DNA of 64,000 nt from Molossus alvarezi (lineage: Eukaryota; Chordata; Mammalia; Chiroptera; Molossidae): the NCBI GenBank assembly GCA_037176705.1, contig CM073885.1, positions 163,794,290-163,858,289 on the forward strand, in the 5' to 3' direction. A program made the translations under genes and the position numbers. Positions 48,724-60,627 of the stretch are shown here, piece by piece; positions within the stretch are counted from its first letter, which is position 1, and each line of letters opens with the position of its first letter. The notes under the pieces are model-generated. The model was not told where the DNA came from, did no database searches, and saw only the letters and a program-made list of their open reading frames with translations.

Positions 48724-49612
48724 AGTGGGCTTTGGAGTCTGCCAAATTTTCCCTGTGACTGTTGGTGTTCTGTTTGTGGCTTCCTCTCCTGGTTTTGGAT
48801 GAGGCAGGGAGGACCCACTTTAACCACCACTGTCAAGTCTTAACTTTCCTTTAGCTTTTTTTTTGCCTTGAGGCTATTAGTAGAGGTACCCTGAAGAACC
48901 TTGGTTTCTGGGTTGCCTGAAAAACTCCCTCAGGTGCTCAGTGTAAGAGGATTTCTTGAGGGTGGGGCAGATCCTGGTTGTTAATGGGCCTCAATTAGCA
49001 TTTCAGTGGCTGCCAGGTGGAGTTGAATCTTTGAGGGAGGGGCTGCTTCCTCTTCCCAGGGCCCTGGGAAGGAGTAAGATGACCACAGTCCTGCATGGCT
49101 GTACTCAGCAAAAGCTCTGAGCACCCTCCAAATCTCGAGTGTCCCCACACAGTTCCAGTCCAGTCTGCCTTTCCTCTGCCAGAGCCCATGGTGAGTGGCT
49201 GCTGCCAGTTTAGCCTCTGGCCGGACTCTGCGTCATGGAGCCGCCTGGCACTTTTAACCCAATGGCACTGCTCCCAGCTAAGGCAGAGGAGTCTGAGGCA
49301 CCAGCTGAGGGTGTGACACCCAGCCGAGTTTGCAGGACTCAGCCATGGTCGAAGCCAAGGCGGCAGCAGCTTCCAGCTGAGTCCCATGGTCCCAGTCGAG
49401 TCCGCTGGTCTCAGCCCAGGCCGCTGCAGACCGTGGGCTCCCGGCCCCCTCTCACATCCTCACAAGCCTACCAGGATTTAATCAGTGTCTCTGGTTATGT
49501 CGTCCTCCAGGCTGCCTTTCGGTTGCCCCTTCCTGATGATTTGTCTTCATTTTCGTTGTAAATCCAGTTTGGTCCTATGAGATGGTCTGTGTAGCTCCAT
49601 TCACTTCGCTGC

Positions 49613-49891
49613 CATTTCTTTTTTCTCTCTTGAGATATTTCAAAGGCACTGAATTTTGAGTATTAATAAACCCTGGTTCTTATTATTTATTTGTAGTCCA
49701 CTTCTTCACCTGGCACATTGCCTCGAGCATAGCAGCTACTCAATGCTTTTGATAGATTGTTTCTTCAGCTACCCCTCTGACCCAATAGGTAGTTTGTTGT
49801 GGTGAGGGTCTGCAAAATGCTAAACTTTTTATATTATACAAATTAAAGCTATGACTATTCTCCTAAATAATAGTCTAGCTACAGCCCACCA
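49613..49891. other. Short unique spacer
   Basis: No repeat or exon was recognised between the L1 5' end and the next Ves SINE. Confidence 0.4.
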
Positions 49892-49905
49892 ATATTTGTA
49901 TTTTC

Positions 49906-50124
49906 TTTTATTTATTTTTTTCTTTATTGATTTTAGAGAGAGCGGAAGAGAGTGTGAGAGAGAGAAAGAAACATTGATGAGAGAGAACATCGATTGGCCA
50001 CCTCCTGCATGCCCCCCACTGGGGATCAGGCCCACAACCTGGTCATGTGCCCTGACTAGAAATTGAACTGGTGACTCCTTAGTGCATGGGTCGATGCTCA
50101 ACCACTGAGCCATACCAACTGGGC
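49906..50124 (-). mobile_element. Ves SINE
   Basis: Reverse copy with GA body, the cacctcctgcatgcccccc block and terminal ccaactgggc. The flanks atatttgtattttc (49892-49905) and atatttttaattttc (after 50124) fit a decayed target duplication. Confidence 0.9.
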
Positions 50125-52433
50125 TATATATTTTTAATTTTCATTTCCTACAAACTATTTTCTTACTATATTTTTGTCATTTTTTAATCAATAATTATTT
50201 AGAAGTGTATTGATTAATTTTCATATTTTGGAATATTTTTCTAGCTGTCTTACTGTTTTAGATTTCTAAATTAATTTTGTGGTAATAAATTTCAACTTTT
50301 AAAATATATTGATACTTGACCTACAGCATGATACATCTTTATGAACTCTCCCTGTGCACTTGATAACTTGATGTTATTATTGGATACAAGGTTCTTTAAA
50401 TAACAGCTCAATCTTATTTATAAGATTATCTATGTTTTCTAGATTCTTACTGATTTGTATCGGTTTGCTTTATCATTGAATGAGATTGAGAAATGAGTGT
50501 TAAGATTTTCAGCTAGGTTGTGGATTTGTGTATTTCGATCTTTAATTCTGTCTGTTGTGTTTTTCTTTGTGTATTTAGACAAACTACAGTGAGTGCATAC
50601 ATATTTATGATTCTTATGTGTTCTCATGATGAATTTGTCATTTTCTTACTATGAAATGATTTTCATTATCTCTTTTAATTCTCCTGTTTCTGAACATCAG
50701 AGGCAATAGAACCATACCCGCATTCTCATGATTACCATGAAAAGTAACTTCTTCTTTTTTTTTTTTTTCAAACATGCTGGCAATCTGTGCCCCCTTTTCC
50801 AGTGTCTGACCCCTCTGTGGTTTTCACATTATGTCCAATGCACTTCTCCAGCCTTTGTAGTTAGACGGATTTCAGCCTCAGTATCCCTGTGGTGATATAT
50901 CTGCCTGTAGTACTGAAATATCTGCCTAGATTTTTTGCCTTCTGGTTTTGCTTTTCCCTGGGCTTTCAGGAACATCTCCGACTTTTAGGGTATTCAGGGA
51001 TCAATTCCAGTTATTTGATAGAAATTTAAACTCAGATGAGGAGCTCTCTCTTTTGAGAGTTTGTTTTTCTATTTTCTCTCTTTTTATTTCTAGCCTTTCA
51101 GGTGGTTCCACATGTCCTCAGACACTCACACCACAAAGGCCTGCAGTTCTCTGCAGGAGCTGAGGTGGTCTGACCCTGCAGCAGTGAGGCCGCCCTCAGG
51201 AGGTGTCGGTTTGCACAGGTGCATCTCCGTGGAATGCATCTTCCACAGCCACGACAGAATTGGGAAGCACTGCTCTGAGTTACCTTCGTCAGAAGAGCTA
51301 ATTTCCACGAACTGAAATCTTGATAGCATCAGCAAGTCATGCTGGCTTGTCTTTCAGGCTAAAGCAACTGTGTCAAGAAATAAATATATGATTTCTTGCA
51401 AATATGCAAGGTTCCTGCCATCAAGTTCTTTTTCTCTCTCATAACCAGATTATGTCCATTTGGAAAAATCTCCAGGCATAACATGGTTGTTGACATTGTG
51501 CTTCCATTTCTCTTCTGAGGAAGCATTTGAACTCCGCTGAAGCTGTGCATGGAAGCTTCGTGTTAAAACTTACCTTGCTCTTTAAAATGCCAAACTCAAA
51601 CATCCATGCCAATTTGGCCTTCAATACTTTTACCTCTGACTATCGGACAGAATTTATTTTTTCCCTTCCATGTAAATCAATCTATATGTTCTTCATGATT
51701 GTGGTCACGCCAATTTGACAACAGTTTAAATGTAACTGCTCTTTCAAAAAAAAAAAAAAAAGACTTTTGCATGTGTATGTGTTGCTAGGGTGATCAGATG
51801 AGGTTTATTTGTACTGTAATGAGAAAAATCACTTCTTGCTTTGAAATGAATAGTGAATTTTTTATTTTGAGGGCATTTTTATCAATAGCATTTGTTAAAT
51901 GCAAACACTGGTTATGAGATGCCCACATGAAGGTAACATTTATGTTTTCCCAAACAGACATGAACTGAGTTCCCCTGTGATTCCAGTAACCCATGACTGT
52001 CATGATTCTTTTGCTGACAGGGAACTCCGAAATGTACTTGGATTTAGGAAGGGGACTGACATAATTTGATTGACTCGCACTCACCACTAGCAGGCAAGCA
52101 TTTCTGTCCTAACTTGCCTTGAGGAACACCTGTGTTTTTGTAGAATAGTAAAAATAGATTTCCCTCTTCCATAGGTAGAAATATATATTATAACTCACAG
52201 TAGCTGGGTCTGTGCTTTGATATATTTTTGCAACGTTTCCAATTCTTCAAAGCCAATTTCCTGAGCACCTACTAGGGGCCAGATATCATGTTAGCTCTTG
52301 AAAACAAAAAAAGATGCCAAAACATATTCCACTTTCTTTCTAAACTTAGAAGAAATAGATTCAGACACAACATATAATAGTAATTATCTTTATTAAAAGG
52401 CTATAGTTAAACAATGAAAAAGAATGTGATAAG
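50125..52433. other. Unique sequence
   Basis: No gene was recognised. Poly-T lies near 50753-50769 and poly-A at 51746-51761. A GC-richer patch at 51080-51300 has overlapping short frames on both strands. ctgagcacctactaggggcc near 52260 resembles an ancient LINE end. Confidence 0.45.
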
Positions 52434-52594
52434 GCCCTGACTGGGTAGCTCAGTTAGTTTGAGCATCATCCCAGTACACCAAAGTTGCAGGTTTGATTTC
52501 TGGTCAGGGGACATACAAGAATCAACCAATGAATTCATAAATAATTGGAACAACAAATTGATCAAATCTCTCATCAATAAAAAAATAAAAAAAT
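52434..52594 (+). mobile_element. Ves SINE, diverged and shortened
   Basis: The head is gccctgactgggtagctca with a decayed B box (ggtttgatttc). The CT body is largely lost, and an A-rich tail (aataaaaaaataaaaaaat type) ends it. aagaatg on both sides may be the target copy. Confidence 0.8.
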
Positions 52595-52606
52595 AAGAAT
52601 GCTATA

Positions 52607-54221
52607 GAAGTTCAGAGGGTCTATCTTAGAAGAAAACGTTCCTGGGCAAGATTTTCAGAGATGTGGACACATGAGCTGTTTATTGAGAAGTAAGTTTTTT
52701 CGAGTGGTGAAACAATTTGAATTCATTAAAGGAGACAGTGTAAGAAGCCATGGACACACCGCTCTTTTAAGGGTATTGGAATGCTTGGGAAAGAGATGGA
52801 AAGGAAAGTTAAAGCCATACTATCAAAGTATTTGAATGCCATACTAAAGAGTTTAGAATTTATTCCACAATCACGAGGAGCAGGTGAAGGTGTCTGAATT
52901 AATGGGAAAAAAGATCAAGAGCTCTCGTTTTGGAGGTAACTCTGACAGTCCTCTGAAATAGCTTCTGAGGGGTGAGTGACTGAACTGGAGACATCTAATT
53001 GGATAACTACAGAGGACAGGTGTGACATCTTCACAGTTTGTTCCGTGGCATATAAACCCTGCCAGATTAAAAAGGCATTTCAAATACAGTTGGAAAATCC
53101 TCCTTATTTTCTTCTCTCCTCAAAGTTTATGATACACTTCTTGGAAACTCAACTACCTCAAGAGGCTTCCGCTCAATCTATGGCTCCCTTATCATTACTT
53201 TATTACTATTTTTCCTATGTTGATTCCACCACTGCTCTTCATGAGGGCTTTCCTCAATATTAAGGCTATAGAGAACACACCGTTCCAGCCAATACAATGC
53301 TACAACCAACCCTAATGTCCCAGGCAGCAAATATGTGTCCAACTTAGTCAACACATGCTACACTAGCCCTAGTCATATGTACAGCACACACTACTGTATT
53401 CGAACATACAAACGAGGAGAGAGCTGAGACTCCAGGAGGACAAGGACCTTGACAAGGCTGCCGAAGCAGCAAGCCATAGGACCGGAATGGGCACAACTCT
53501 GCCACGAGTTCTGTTCCTTGATGTATGATTCTGTTCCCTCCTTCTTTTGCCCCATCTTATGCTCTTCTTGAGGGAGAGAAGGTGACAGTAGAAAGAAAAA
53601 CAAAAAGTAAAAAATAAAATAAAATAAAGATCTGAAACCTTTCCACTGACTATGACACCACCATTGGAGAGAAAAAGAATCCTAAACATTCTGCCAGTTG
53701 CTCCACCATGTTATTTTCCATCACACGCAGAACACATCAGAGCATTTTTTCAACTAGATTAGCAAAGGTGTCTCTTTCTTATGTGCTACCTCATTGAATT
53801 GTCCTATTAAAACTATTTTAGTTGATACCACTCTGTTTGCTTTTCGTGTCAGGAATTTTTTAAACTTGATTCTTATTCTTTTATCCCAAGCATGTATTTC
53901 TAGGCAGATTTTAGTAGCTATCAGCTCAGTGGAAAAAACAAACAAACAAACAAAAAAACTATGGGACTATTTGTTTTCAATGTTTTGACATCCCTAAAAT
54001 ATTTTTTATAGAATAAGTCTAAATTGATATATAAAGATTTATCAATAATTTATTGGAGAATTTTTATTCATGATTGGAAAGTTATCCTGGAGGGGCAGAT
54101 AAATAATGGATTCACACCTAATCATTATTAACCCAGGGAAACAGACAAATTGTTAAATGTAATTAAACTTGAACTCTGCTGTTTTCCCACTTATAGTTTA
54201 CCAGGAACTGTCAGGGGGTAA

Positions 54222-54224
<3 letters not shown>
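52607..54224. other. Unique sequence, nothing recognised
   Basis: No repeat family or exon was recognised. An AAAAT-type run lies near 53605-53630. Confidence 0.45.

Positions 54225-54254
<30 letters not shown>
54225..54254. repeat. (CA)15 microsatellite
   Basis: Fifteen CA units are seen directly. Confidence 0.96.
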
Positions 54255-54256
<2 letters not shown>

Positions 54257-56642
54257 ACTAATTTCTAAAATTTATTTTGTGCTTTTCACAACATTGAGAA
54301 AAGTGTTAAATTATTTTTATTTCACAGAGAGCTTACTGGGAATCAAAACAAGGAATCAATTAAGTAGATATGTTTAAAGCATGAGGCAGTCAAACTCGAA
54401 AAGTTCAGTTTGGTGATGTTCCCAATGTCAGGATTTATCAAGGATCCTTTTTTTATTTTTAGTAAATGTATCAGGGATGTCGATGTCTGTGCTACAAGGC
54501 GATCGAGTGTGGCGGGGCTCTGGGTGCCAGCTTGGAGACATACCTGGGTGTAGCAGGCAATTGGCACATGACTGATGCATTTGCCTGGACCTATGGTCCA
54601 CCTGCTTTGTACACTGCTCATTGCTTGCCTTGCCCTAGGAGATTTCTGTCAGTAACATGCCACTGGCAGTTTAAATATTCCCCATCAACCTGAAGCTATT
54701 TTGGGGGCATGTTCCTGAGAGGGTATTGCAGAATTCTCACTAATAATCATTTCTTCTTTCATTAGTTATGACATCTTCTCTCAGTGTGACCTACCTACCA
54801 TGCACACATGCACACATATATACGCGGTATAAAAGTGGAGGTGGAAATTACAAAAGACAAGGCTTTGTGTTGTTGTTGTTGTTTTTATATTGAAAATACT
54901 GATGCTAGTTTGTCCTTAATTGGATATGAAGGTATGACTTAAAAATAACACAACTAAGTTAATCATCTAAATTTCCTCAACATGTAATTTTTCTCTAAAA
55001 GCCTAAATCTCTGCTTCTTTTTCTCTTCACCTCCTTGGTTCTGAGCAATTACACCTGAAAATATTTCAACCTTCCTCCACTGTCTTATAGATAGGCTCAA
55101 ATTTTTATTATAAGTAAAGTTATTTATTGATTCTTTTTTCTCCTTTTCATTTTAAAGAGAAGAATTTCAGTTATTCAACTACTTTTTAAAAATTTGTTAG
55201 GCTCAGTGTATTCAAACGTGAACAAAATTGCAATAATTATGTCCGTGACTAAAAAGGAGATCCGTGTTTTCTTGTTTGCAGTTGAACATCATAAAAATGC
55301 ACCCTTAGGTGTTTGCTATTGTCTAGCCCTAGAGACAGAAGGTGTTATATCTCAGTAAAATGGGAAAAAAGTATAATGTTTAAGCCAATTGTGTGCCCCT
55401 GTCTGAGTTATTAAGCATTAGATGAAGAGATAGCTCTGCCATAGTCATACTTTTTCAGGGATCACAGAGAGAACAGAAGTGTTAGTTCATACAATAGGAT
55501 TGTATTACTCCTTCTTCAAATCTAAATCCAGTGTTTAAATTATCATTCTTTTACGAGCCCTGCAAAACAAAATAGTCTGTTTTGTGGAAAGACTAGCACC
55601 ATCTAAATGGATTCAACAACAACAACACAAATAGTTAAATGAATCTCAGACTCAAAAATATGTGATATTATACTTGGACTTATGAGCCATGCTAGCTTCG
55701 GAAAAGCATTGCTATCATTGGCCTAACACATCTTTTAATTAGATTGTGATGAATTTACAAGTTGTAAATATCAAGAAAGAGTCATAAAATAGGTGACAGA
55801 GTTAAACAGTTTAATAAGTGAAAACCCACGAAGTCTGTCTCTATTACAGATTGGAATATTTCTAAGATGACGATTAACCAAACCTATTGTCTGCCATAGC
55901 GATAGACCAATTAAATTAGTGAAAAATATTATTTGCCTACTGCTGGTACAGCAAGTAAAACCCTGCAAGGGAAACTTCTCTTACAAACACTCTCTCTTCT
56001 GCTTTGGAATGCATCTGCCTCCTGTCTGTTCTCAGAGGAAGAAAATAAGCTGTTTTCTAAGGCACTTGTTTAAGATAGTGGAAAGCACATTCAGAATCAA
56101 ATTGCCTCATGTGATTAGGGTTTGGTCCCTGAAGTCTCTTCTCTTATTTAGAAGATAATTGGTAGGATTGCACAATGGAAAATAATTTGCCGGCAAAGTG
56201 ATGCGGAACTTCAGATCTAAGTGCTACTTGTTGGAGAATTTAAATCAGATGAGCCGATAGGACTTTTTAAGTAATGTTGCATCCCATTTTCATCAAGAGA
56301 TATTTTAAACTTGTTTATATTATTTATTTTTTAACCATTTTTACAGCCTTAGTGCGTGGTTAAGAGAGAAACATCCAGACTTGGCTGGTTCTGCCTTTTT
56401 CAGCCACTATTTGGTTTGTTAGACCCTTTCCGTGTACACTCACATACTGGATCAGTGGCTGATGGGAATATTGGTATAACCCCAAAAAGAAAAGTGTTTT
56501 CTTCTTCAGGTCTTACAGAAAGGCTCTTGCTAAATTTCTTTCCGTTTCTATATTATAATATACTAGGTGTGCTGGTTAAAGACAGGTACTACGTGTATAT
56601 ATCTCTACAGTCAGTGACAATCCAGTACCTGGCCATGGTATT
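54255..56642. other. Unique sequence, nothing recognised
   Basis: No repeat family or exon was recognised. A GTT repeat lies near 54868-54884. Confidence 0.45.
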
Positions 56643-56731
56643 GAGGGAAGAAGGAAAGGAAAGAAAAAGAAAGAAAGGAAGAGAAGAAGGAAAAGGGAAG
56701 GGAGGAAATGGGGAGGGAGTAAGGAAAAAGT
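56643..56731. repeat. Polypurine GGAA-rich tract
   Basis: Nearly 90 bases of almost pure purine with GGAA and GAAA units are seen directly. The 133-codon frame across it gives only lysine, glutamate and glycine and is an artefact. Confidence 0.92.
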
Positions 56732-56756
56732 TGTCTGTATTTGATTTGATTTTTTA

Positions 56757-57010
56757 AATGTTTCCCCAGTTTTACTGAGATATTATTGATTGTATAACAC
56801 CTACAGCAGTTATATAACATAGTCGCTTGATATGTGTCTGTATTGCAAAACAGTTAGCACAGTAAGCTGAGCTCACCTCAGTCACCTCATAATTAACAAA
56901 GCTTTTCCTCTGATGAGGACTTTCAAGGTCTCTTCTCTTAGCAGCTTTCAAATAGACAGTACAGTCTTGTTAACTGTAGTCATCATTTTTATAGATTCTC
57001 ACTATCTGAG
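56757..57010 (-). mobile_element. Old LINE-1 3' UTR fragment
   Basis: In + sense, cccagttttactgagatatt, gattgtataacacctac, the cttgatatgtgtctgtattgc block and the cctcagtcacctcataatt block are the order of an antisense L1M-type 3' UTR. Confidence 0.7.
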
Positions 57011-57342
57011 GTGTTTATGGAACTCCAAAATTGAATATACAGGGAGCAAGTTTTAGGGATAATCTTATTCATTATTCACCAGAGTAGAAATATAACTAAG
57101 ATACAGTTTTAAGCTGGGCATTTCTGAATTCAGCAACACTGTCCTCAGTTTTTCAGAGTCCAAGGACTAGTCACAGGGTCCCCCTCCCCTCCCCCTTCTT
57201 ATCCCTTTAGGCTTTCAAATGCTTAACCACTTCAATTTCAGCACAGCACCATGGGAATAATAGCTTCTGTCACAAGAAGTGGGTGCAATATGATGTAATG
57301 CTCTGGGTGATTTTGTTAAACCCACTTAGCATCTCAATCCAC
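57011..57342. other. Unique sequence, nothing recognised
   Basis: No repeat or exon was recognised. A short C-rich run lies near 57180-57200. Confidence 0.4.
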
Positions 57343-57760
57343 TCAAGTCAAAGCCGGTATCGGAGTTATCACGCACTGGACCGGCTCCGCGCACGAAGCA
57401 ATTCAATACCCGCGCATCGTGGCAAATTGCTGGTACGTGTCCGCAGGCAGTGGGCTGCCAGTGCCGCAAAAGACACCTCTTTAACCCCTAATTTTCTATA
57501 TTTTTACTTCATTTTAACACCTTTTTGCAGACAATTCGCCCCCTCCCCCCCATTTTCTCTCGCGGACTACTTTAAATTAGTCCATTTCAGACTGATGAAT
57601 GAGCCCAGTTACTGCCCACGAAGAAAGCGCCCGCTGAATGCTGAAATGATGCTCATGCCAGAATGCTATGCAGTGGATTCCATTCTTAGAGGCGAGCAGT
57701 GGAACAGTCTCTTTTACAGAATTGCAAAGCAATTTATTTGAATAAATGTAAGCTGTATAA
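57343..57760. other. CpG-rich unexplained patch
   Basis: About eighteen CpGs fall in roughly 400 bases of otherwise AT-rich DNA, and no repeat family fits. A 152-codon open frame (57283-57741, plus strand) spans it, but its peptide shows no domain I recognise. Nested inverted repeats sit within it: gcactgg 57373-57379 with ccagtgc 57458-57464, and agcaatt 57397-57403 with aattgct 57425-57431. It may be an enhancer, a CpG-retaining exon of an unannotated gene, or a rare repeat. Confidence 0.4.
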
Positions 57761-57819
57761 TACACCATCCCTAGGAAGAATCTAAAGGCTCCATAGGTGA
57801 CTAGAAAGTATTCTGGGTA

Positions 57820-59168
57820 ATTTTGTTTAATTGATATATTCATTGACATGCAACATTAATTAGTTTCAGGTGTACAACATAATGATGTGGTATTTGTATA
57901 CACTGCAAAATGATCACCATAATAAGTCTTGTTACTATCTGTCACTATATAAAGTAAATTTTTTTTTTCATTGCGATGACAACTGTTAGGATTTACTCTC
58001 TTGGCAACTTTGAAGTATGCACTACATACAATATTACTGACTCTATTGTATGGCTCACGGCATCTCCATGACTTACTTTGTAATGGAAGCTTGTATCTTA
58101 ACCCTTTCACCCGTTTTCCCCACTCCCAACACCCCTCCACTCTAGCAATCACTGTTCTGTTCTCTGTGTCTATGAGTTTTGTTTTTATTTGTTTTGTTTG
58201 TTTATTTGTTTTGTGTTTCAGATTCCACATACAAATAAAAGCATACGGTATTTGTCTTTCACTGTCTGGCTTATTTCACTTAGCATAATTCCCTCAAGTT
58301 CCATCATGTTTTTACAAATGGCAAAAATGTACTATTTTTTATGGCTGAGGAGTATCTCATTATATGTATATACACCATCTTTTTTACTCATTCACCCATT
58401 TGTGGGCACCTAGGTTGTTTCCATGTCTTGGTTATTGTCAATAATACTGCAAGGATAATAAGGGTGCATATATCTTTGCAAATTAGTGCTTTCCCCCTTT
58501 GGATAAATACCTAGTAGTGGATTTGCTCAACCATATGGTCATTCTATTTAAAAATTTTTGAGGAACCATCATCCTGTTTTCCATAGTAGGGTACCAATGT
58601 ACATTTCCACCAACAGTGCGCAAGGGTCCTACTTTCTCCACACCTTTGCCATCACTTTTTATTTCTTATCTTTTTTATTATAGCCATTCTAACTGGTATG
58701 AGGAGGTATCTCATTGTGGTTTTCATTTGCATTTTCTTGATGATTAGTCATATTGAGAATTTTTTTATAGGCCTGTTGGGAATCTGTGTGTCTTCTTTAG
58801 AACAATGTCTATTTATATCCTCAGCTCAGTTTTTAATCTGACTGTTTGGTTTGCTATTAAGTTCTAAATATATTTGGAATATTCACCTCCTATAAAATAT
58901 ATGACTTGAAAATATTTTCTCTCATTTAGTAGGTTGCCTTTTCATTTCTTTTGTTGTGCACAAGCCTTTTAGTTTGATACAGTTCCATTTGTTTATTTTT
59001 ACTTTGATTGCCTTTGCTTGTGGTATCAGATCCAAAAAATCATTGCCAAGACTGTGGTCAAGGAGCTTATCACCTGTTTTGTTTTGTTTGTTTTTTTTCT
59101 AGGAGCTTTAAGGTGGCATGTTTAACATTCAAGCCTTTATCTGTTTTGAGTTCATTTTTGTCTAGGGT
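57820..59168 (-). mobile_element. Old LINE-1 3' part, ORF2 C-terminus and 3' UTR
   Basis: In + sense, the ttaattagtttcaggtgtac block, tcaccataataagtcttg, cttatttcacttagcataat, then blocks for the ORF2 C-terminus (ccatagtagggtaccaatg, ttgcattttcttgatgat) run to tattttgagttcatttttg. All are antisense L1. It is older than the copy at 43.7 kb. Its 5' end is at or near the following SINE. Confidence 0.85.
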
Positions 59169-59169
59169 G

Positions 59170-59401
59170 TCAGCCCTTAGACCAAAGAGTTGTGGGTTCG
59201 ATTCCAGCCAAGGCCACATACCTCAGATGTGGTTCACCCTGGCTCCTGTTGGGGTTGTGCGGTTGGCAACTAATGGATGTGTCTCTCTCACATTGATGTC
59301 TCCTTTCTTTTTCTCTTCCTCCCTCTCTCCCTCCTGTTCTATCTGGAGATATATGTAAAAATATCCTCAGGTGAGGCTAAAAAAAAAAGAAAGAAAAAAA
59401 A
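59170..59401 (+). mobile_element. Ves SINE, 5'-truncated
   Basis: Begins tcagcccttagaccaaagag, which is about 37 bases into the normal head, so the A box is missing. The B box ggttcgattcc, CT body and tail atcctcaggtgaggct remain. Confidence 0.88.
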
Positions 59402-59956
59402 TTTAATGGATTTGGAAAATAAACACCATATTATTATATAACCCTTACGTTAAAAAGAGAATCAGCTCTGGGTGGTTTGGCTTAGTGGTTAGAGCATTGG
59501 CCCTCAGACCAAAGGGTCTTGGGTTCAATTCCGGTCAAGGACACTATCTGGGTTGCAAGTTTGATCCCCAGCCCCAATATCCTCCAGTGAGGATTAACAA
59601 TAAGAATAACAACAACAGCAAATTAGGATATATTTGGAATTAAATGATAATGAATATACTATAAAGCAAAAATTGTGGAACACAGTTAAATTGGTACTTA
59701 AGTAAATTAAGGTGAATTTATAGTAATACATAAAGACAAAGAAATTTAAACAAATGAGTTAAGCATTTATTTCAAAAAGTTTTAAAGAGGAACAACAGAA
59801 CCTATAAAGATATAGAAGAAATGACAAATAATAGAAGAGAAGAAATAAATGAAATAGAGGAGAAAATGGCATTATAGATTAACAAACAACCCAAAAGCTG
59901 TTTTTTCAAAAGTTTACTAAGATACACTTCTGGCAGAACTAAGCAATTAAAAAATA
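59402..59956 (+). mobile_element. Old LINE-1 ORF2 fragment, split by a Ves SINE
   Basis: Plus-strand blocks aagaaataaatgaaatagag, caacccaaaagctgtttttt and gatacacttctggcagaac match the L1 ORF2 region for EINEIE, PKSWFFK and the following linker. The opposite strand to the neighbouring L1 shows it is a separate insertion. Confidence 0.65.
59464..59611 (+). mobile_element. Ves SINE, body-deleted
   Basis: The head is gctctgggtggtttggctt with B box ggttcaattcc, joined directly to the tail block aatatcctccagtgaggatt. Most of the CT-rich body is missing. Confidence 0.85.
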
Positions 59957-60192
59957 ATTCTGTAAAGGTCCAGACAGTAAATATTTTAGACTGTGATCAT
60001 GACTTCTGGCATCTATTCAACTTTGCTGTTACATCAGGAAAGCAGCCAAAGGCAGTATCTAAAGGAATGGCCATGACCTGTGTCCAATAAAAGTTTATTT
60101 GTGGACACTAAAATTTTAATTTCACATAATTTTCACATCACAACATAATATTTCCCTTGTGTGTTTTCCAGTCCTTCAAAAGTGTGAAGCTT

Positions 60193-60419
60193 GCCCTGGC
60201 CTGTTTGGCTCAGCAGTTAGAGCATTGGCCTGTGGATGAGGGAGTCCTGGGTTCAATTCCAGCCAAGGGCATGTACCTTGGTTGAGGTTCATCCCAAGCC
60301 CAGGTTGGGGTCATGTAGGTGGCAGCCAATAGATGTGTCTCTTTCATCTTGATGTTTCTTTCTCTCTCCCTCCCTCCCACTCTGTCTGAAGATAAATGTA
60401 AAAAGATTAAAAAATAAAT
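60193..60419 (+). mobile_element. Ves SINE (first of two at one site)
   Basis: The head is gccctggcctgtttggctc with B box ggttcaattcc, and the CT body ends in an A-rich tail. The target copy aaagtgtgaagctt lies before it (to 60192) and aaagtgtgaatct after it (60420-60432). Confidence 0.93.
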
Positions 60420-60437
60420 AAAGTGTGAATCTCACCC

Positions 60438-60627
60438 TACCCTGGCTGGTGTGGCTCAGGTGGTAAGGAGTGAGGGAAGGTTGCAGGTTGGATTCCCAGG
60501 AGCACATGCTCTGGTTGAGGGTTCCAATCCCCTGTGGGGAGTGCAAGAGGCAGCGCATGGATGTTTCTCTCTCACATGGATGTTTCTCTCTCCCTCTCCC
60601 TTCCTCTCTCCCAAAAATAACTAAAAG
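60438..60627 (+). mobile_element. Ves SINE (second of two at one site)
   Basis: The head is accctggctggtgtggctc, then a decayed B box (ggttggattcc) and a CT body ending in ccaaaaataactaaaag. The preceding aaagtgtgaatctc and the following aaagtaaagctc look like copies of the same target used by the neighbouring SINE. Confidence 0.88.

Larger units (their letters stand above)
43738..49612 (-). mobile_element. Near full-length LINE-1
   Basis: A 5.9-kb L1 lies on the minus strand. It has a GC-rich 5' UTR (about 48730-49612), ORF1, a short spacer, ORF2, and a 3' UTR ending at a T-rich boundary near 43740. The order and length are those of a complete mammalian L1. Both ORFs carry frame breaks, so it is no longer autonomous. 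The 5' end is set near aaatggcagcgaag (minus strand), where similarity to an L1 leader seems to start. A target duplication could not be fixed. Confidence 0.92.

Noticed and set aside
49235..49561. 108-codon proline- and alanine-rich frame at the L1 end, possible host first exon
   Set aside because: It lies antisense within the L1 5' UTR, which is GC-rich and explains both the frame and the CpGs.
56356..56757. 133-codon frame with a basic C-terminal region
   Set aside because: The lysine-glutamate-glycine part is the polypurine tract at 56643-56731.
57283..57741. 152-codon frame as a confident gene
   Set aside because: It has no domain or splice evidence that I can see. It is kept as a finding because of the CpG patch, not as a CDS.
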